A stretch of DNA of 8,449 nucleotides, from NCBI GenBank assembly GCA_029859385.1, contig JAOUDF010000111.1, forward strand, positions 1 through 8,449. The letters run 5' to 3'. This document shows, one piece after another, positions 5,118 to 8,449 of the stretch; positions within the stretch are counted from its first letter, which is position 1; every line of letters starts with the position of its first letter. Origin of the DNA: Nitrospirota bacterium. GTDB taxonomy: Bacteria; Nitrospirota; JAOUDF01. The notes beneath the pieces are model-generated. The model was not told the DNA's origin, ran no database searches, and was given only the letters and a program-made list of their open reading frames with translations. The translations under genes were made by a program, and so were the position numbers.

Positions 5118-5329
5118 CTGAGTGCCTGCCATATCTGGAATACCAGAAGAGGCAGGTCCTGTTCAGGGAGGCGGTCATAGCCTTCATGGGAGCAGAGGAA
5201 AAGAAGCAGGCGGCGCAGCGGAACAACCAGGGCATCGGCGAGTACTGCAAGGGGGCGGACGTTGAAGAGTGCAGGAAATATTTCGGGGAAGATGTTCTAA
5301 AACAGGTCTGCGCGACCTGCCCGAATTAA
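4955..5329 (+). CDS. frameshift extension of the tail assembly chaperone (lambda gpT-like part of GT)
   Basis: This -1 frame relative to the chaperone has no early start codon and no Shine-Dalgarno sequence, yet runs open to TAA 5327-5329. It encodes a convincing folded segment from 5036 on: DWIECLVVHLCAGDIL, then ILWGYTLTECLPYLEYQKRQ. This follows the pattern of gpT-like domains (aromatic start, hydrophobic helix, G-x-T-L-x-E, then a helix rich in Y, L and basic residues). The part between 4955 and 5035 would be a polar linker. In lambda the extended protein binds the tube subunits and brings them to the tape measure. The C-terminal 50 residues add four cysteines (C-x7-C-x12-C-x2-C), unusual for the family. 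The stop lies 15 bases before the tape measure start. Confidence 0.7.
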   Translation, partial: RLQPDSVSVGESKRGDHKDNGEPGAGKDWIECLVVHLCAGDILKRDSILWGYTLTECLPYLEYQKRQVLFREAVIAFMGAEEKKQAAQRNNQGIGEYCKGADVEECRKYFGEDVLKQVCATCPN

Positions 5330-5344
5330 GGGAGGGAATAGTTT

Positions 5345-7996
5345 ATGTCCAATAAAAATATTGTTGAGATATTGATAAAGGCGCTGGGAGTCGATAGCGT
5401 ACAAAGCGAATTCAGAAAAATCAAAGGCCCGATAGAAGAAGTGAAGGAATCAATGAATGGCCTGCGCCGACAGGCTGCTATTCTCTCAGCAGAGTTTGTG
5501 GCTATCGATTTTGCTGTCAGACGCGCTTTCAGTATGGTCACTAATACTATTAAGCCTGCATATGATGCAGTAGAACAATTCAATTTATCAGTTACAAGAA
5601 CGGCTGCCATGATCACATCTTTCCAGACAAAAGGTGATCTCAGCGAAAATTACGCCAAAGCAAAAGAGTACGCCGAAGGGTTAGTGGATGCCCTAAGGAG
5701 AATTGATGCTAAGACTATTGCGTCAGCTCAACATCTCAATATGATTACTGAAGAGATGACAAAGCAGGGTGTTCTTCTTGATTATAACAATGAGGCGCAG
5801 GTAAAAGGCTTCACGAATATTGCAAATGCTGTAGCAACAATCGCTGAAGGGAGCCCCAATAAAGAGCTCCAGGTGAGGCAGGAAATAAGGGCTGTCATGC
5901 AGGGACAAGTGAATATGAATAGCCAGTTATCGCAACAACTCAATGCTATGGTCGGCGGATCACTTAAGCAAAAAGTCGAATTATGGAAAAAAGAACATAC
6001 CCTTATTGAAAATATCGGTGGATTACTTAAAGGTTATGCGGCCGCGTCAAATGACCTGGAGGGGACATGGGCAGTTATCGGGTCAACAATGGAGACTATT
6101 AAGGCAAAAATATTAATAGAAGGTTTTATGCCCGCATATAAAGAAATAAATGATTTGTTAAGTAAAGGCAATCAGTTTCTGAGAGACCATTCTGAGATAC
6201 TTTCTGCCCGAATATCTCAAGGCTGGCTTACAGTCAAAGGTCTTATTGAAACAGTTGGGAATCTTTTGAAACCATTCATCGAACCCCTTAGTATGGGAGC
6301 TCAATTTATAGGAGATATATCACATGGATTAGGATATATTTTTTATGTCATATTACCTCCAATCGCAGATCGTATAGGGACTATAATTCAAAGTATGGTT
6401 GAATGGGTTTTTCTCGTCGGCAATCTGGGGAGCGCCTTATGGAAATTAATGAGCCTGGACTTTAGCGGAGCGTTAGCGGACGCTGTAAAAGCAAAGGAAC
6501 ATTTTATCAAAGCAGGGAAATTCGCAGGAGAGGCATTCTCTGACGGTTTAATAGATGAGATGAGACTGAGATATATTGAGTTTGATAAGGAAATCGTAAC
6601 AAAGAAAGCCGGAAAAGTTGATGTTCCTGATTTAGGAGACACTCGTATAACCGATGAGGAAAAAGACCGTGTTCGTTCTGTAATAGATGCAAGATTGCAG
6701 GTCGAACTCGCAGGAATTTCAGAATCCAAGACTCAAAGGCTTGAGGCATATAAAACCGAAGAGGCTGAGCTTGAGCTTAAATATCGGCAAGGGCTTATGT
6801 CTGAAAAAGTATATCAAGATAAAAAAAACGATCTCCAAGCCAAATCGCTTGCAATGAATATTGCATATTTACAGGTTGAACAGCGCTCTATACAGGATTC
6901 ATTGGAAAAGAAAAATGAATTTTTCAAAACAGAGGAAGATCGAATTAAAGAAGCAGAAAAGACAAAAGAAGATATACTGAAGCGCGATGGAGATATTGCA
7001 AAAACAAAATCAGAGCTCGACCGGCTCGGCATTAACTCGAGCATTCAAAATATTGAATATTACAAGAAACTCACTGCGGTAAAAAGAGATGGTGAGTTAA
7101 GCGTCCTGGATGCGGAGATAGCGTTGCGGGGGAAAATAAATTCTCTAAAAGTAGATAGAGGCGAGATAACGCCTTTAGAAGGAAAGATCAATGAGCTTAA
7201 TTATGAAAAAGAACTTGTACAGGCGAAAATCCAAAATCTGGAGACAAAGAAACAAGAGACACTTGTAGACTCAGAGAAGACTGCAATTTTATCTGAAATT
7301 ATAACGTTACAGACACAATTAAAAGGACTGGATGCGGAGTTGGCCCAGATCGGCAAAGAGTCCAACGGGACGTTTCTGGATGGATTCATACAGGGTCTTA
7401 CGAAATTAAAAAGTGAGACAAAATCCGCATTTCAGGTCGGGGTAGAGGTTGCTCGGGAAGCTGCCAATGCGATGTCAAACGCATTCTCCAGCTTCTTCGA
7501 CTACGCCTCAGATAAATTTCTCAAATTCAGTGAGCTGGCCCAGTCAATCCTGCATGACATCTATATGGCGATGGTCAAGGCAATGATAGTCAATCCCCTG
7601 GTCAACGGCTTTGAGGGCTGGTTCAGCAGTATAGGAAAAGGCAATGCCGGCGGAGCTGTTGCATCCAGCGGCAGCATAGTCGTGCATAAAGGCGGGCTTA
7701 TTCCCCGTTTCCATGCAGGCGGGCTGGCAAGCGACGAAGTGCCGGCGATCCTGCAGAGGGGTGAATATGTGATAAGCAGGAAAGGCGTGGACGCCCTGGA
7801 CAGGCTCAATAACGGGCAGGTGGGCGGCTCCACGAATGTGATCATCAATATGGAGAACAAGACCGGCCTTCCGCTGAGTCTGAAGCAGATCGGGACAAGG
7901 GTGGATGAAAAGCAGCGCGTAAAAAATATCATCCTTGAGCTTACATACTTTGACATAGATTTCGTCAATTCGTTTAAGGGAGGCATAGCAAGATAA
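5345..7996 (+). CDS. tape measure protein
   Basis: The 883-residue protein sets tail length and is ejected on infection. Residues 1-120 are helical and charged. Residues of about 315-370 form a hydrophobic, membrane-like segment (YIFYVILPPIADRIGTIIQS), and about 435-675 are a long coiled-coil-like, E/K/Q-rich stretch. From about 757 it is glycine-rich, with HKGGLIPRFHAGGLASDEVP followed by AILQRGEYVISRKGVDAL, the typical tape-measure C-terminal motif (GGL...G-E-x-V-I). GGGAGGG about nine bases upstream supports the start. It follows the chaperone and its frameshift part, as expected. By eye, codons up to about 7400 are AT-rich while the last 550 bases are GC-richer, like the neighbouring tail genes. 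At about 0.15 nm per residue the tail would be about 130 nm. The stop overlaps the next start as TAATG. Confidence 0.9.
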   Translation: MSNKNIVEILIKALGVDSVQSEFRKIKGPIEEVKESMNGLRRQAAILSAEFVAIDFAVRRAFSMVTNTIKPAYDAVEQFNLSVTRTAAMITSFQTKGDLSENYAKAKEYAEGLVDALRRIDAKTIASAQHLNMITEEMTKQGVLLDYNNEAQVKGFTNIANAVATIAEGSPNKELQVRQEIRAVMQGQVNMNSQLSQQLNAMVGGSLKQKVELWKKEHTLIENIGGLLKGYAAASNDLEGTWAVIGSTMETIKAKILIEGFMPAYKEINDLLSKGNQFLRDHSEILSARISQGWLTVKGLIETVGNLLKPFIEPLSMGAQFIGDISHGLGYIFYVILPPIADRIGTIIQSMVEWVFLVGNLGSALWKLMSLDFSGALADAVKAKEHFIKAGKFAGEAFSDGLIDEMRLRYIEFDKEIVTKKAGKVDVPDLGDTRITDEEKDRVRSVIDARLQVELAGISESKTQRLEAYKTEEAELELKYRQGLMSEKVYQDKKNDLQAKSLAMNIAYLQVEQRSIQDSLEKKNEFFKTEEDRIKEAEKTKEDILKRDGDIAKTKSELDRLGINSSIQNIEYYKKLTAVKRDGELSVLDAEIALRGKINSLKVDRGEITPLEGKINELNYEKELVQAKIQNLETKKQETLVDSEKTAILSEIITLQTQLKGLDAELAQIGKESNGTFLDGFIQGLTKLKSETKSAFQVGVEVAREAANAMSNAFSSFFDYASDKFLKFSELAQSILHDIYMAMVKAMIVNPLVNGFEGWFSSIGKGNAGGAVASSGSIVVHKGGLIPRFHAGGLASDEVPAILQRGEYVISRKGVDALDRLNNGQVGGSTNVIINMENKTGLPLSLKQIGTRVDEKQRVKNIILELTYFDIDFVNSFKGGIAR

Positions 7997-8349
7997 TGGA
8001 GTCCTTCCCTTCATTAAGCATTCCGCCAAGCGTCACGCCCTGGGACGAAGGCCTGGCCTTTGACCCCACGCTCTCAAGCGAGGCCGAGGGCGGGTATCGG
8101 CAGACCCGGCCGAGATGCACCCATGTCCCCAGGCTCTGGCATATTGGCTATATCGCCATGCCGTCAGCTGACAAGGCGCTCCTGGAGGCGCATGAACTGG
8201 CCGTGCATGTGGGCGCGGATCTCTTTCAATGGACGAACCCGCTTGACAGCCAGACATACAATGTCAGGTTCAAGGGCGGTCCCCTCAAATTCAAGATGCA
8301 TGATTCGGCCTTGTTCTGGGATGTGGAATTCATCCTTGAGGGGGTATAA
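7996..8349 (+). CDS. minor tail protein, lambda gpM-like
   Basis: The 117-residue product starts at the TAATG overlap after the tape measure gene. It resembles phage minor tail protein M family members in length and order of motifs: an N-terminal FPSLSIPPS, a central strand after arginine-rich TRPRCTHVPRLWHIGYIAMP followed by a helix (ADKALLEAHELAV), then FQWTNPLDSQTYNVRFK and a final strand ALFWDVEFILEGV. In lambda gpM acts in assembly of the tail tip after the tape measure initiator complex. The next gene overlaps its stop, again as TAATG. Confidence 0.7.
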   Translation: MESFPSLSIPPSVTPWDEGLAFDPTLSSEAEGGYRQTRPRCTHVPRLWHIGYIAMPSADKALLEAHELAVHVGADLFQWTNPLDSQTYNVRFKGGPLKFKMHDSALFWDVEFILEGV

Positions 8350-8449
8350 TGCTCAGTCTTCCGCCTGTCCTGATAGTCGAGACATTGAAGATCGCGAGCA
8401 TTTATCCGTGGCTTTTCCTTATAGACTTCACCCTGCCGGACGATTCAGC
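8349..8449 (+). CDS. start of the next minor tail gene, possibly lambda gpL-like (cut by window edge)
   Basis: 33 codons are visible, beginning MLSLPPVLIVETLKIASIYP and then WLFLIDFTLPDDS. The pattern of a helix followed by W-L-x-x-I-D-x-T recalls the N-terminus of lambda gpL (about VVLWEIDLT), and gpL follows gpM in lambda-type tails. Its TAATG overlap with the preceding gene indicates the same operon. The fragment is too short for a firm call. Confidence 0.5.
   Translation, partial: MLSLPPVLIVETLKIASIYPWLFLIDFTLPDDS

Noticed and set aside
7544..8029. Minus-strand open frames of 161 and 141 codons opposite the end of the tape measure gene
   Set aside because: They are antisense shadows of the conserved glycine-rich tape-measure C-terminus.

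Overview
The window holds a segment of the structural (late) gene cluster of a tailed bacteriophage or prophage. From the tail-completion gene at 2485 to the right edge the gene order is that of a long, non-contractile (siphovirus) tail: HK97-gp10-like tail completion protein, tail terminator, a small 50-residue protein, major tail tube protein, tail assembly chaperone with a -1 frameshift extension, tape measure protein, lambda gpM-like minor tail protein, and the first codons of the next minor tail gene (probably gpL-like). All genes are on the + strand. Most are packed with ATGA or TAATG overlaps or short gaps and have strong Shine-Dalgarno sequences. Base composition is intermediate. The first gene encodes a lipoprotein with a Gram-negative-style lipobox. 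The host cannot be named from the sequence alone. A Gram-negative bacterium is likely, and a deltaproteobacterial or Nitrospirota-like host is only a weak impression.

Positions 2-118 are the 3' end of an unrecognised gene, probably in the head module. Positions 179-802 encode an AT-rich lipoprotein that looks like a moron, a non-essential cargo gene. Positions 803-1069 are a 267-base non-coding stretch with a promoter-like sequence, an intrinsic terminator, a strongly structured RNA candidate and an 11-bp pairing that would bury the next ribosome binding site. Positions 1070-2264 hold a translationally coupled pair: a 78-residue unknown protein and a 321-residue putative regulator with an antirepressor-like N-terminal half and a winged-helix-like C-terminus. 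Positions 2265-2484 are a second 220-base non-coding stretch with another long structured RNA candidate, a 30-base perfect palindrome acting as a likely terminator, and a dyad just before the tail operon.

The most unusual feature is that the two non-coding stretches, lying on either side of the regulator cassette, share one RNA internal-loop module. One strand reads GGG-(A/C)GC-UUU and the other GU-AAA-CC(C). It occurs three times, once with its two strands in reversed order, and the adjoining helix pairs differ between copies while still pairing. I do not recognise it as a named RNA family. Together with the possible ribosome-binding-site switch in front of the cassette, it suggests an RNA-controlled regulatory cassette placed between the head and tail modules. 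The tail genes themselves look ordinary, and their products should assemble a flexible tail about 130 nm long if the usual tape-measure scaling of about 0.15 nm per residue applies.
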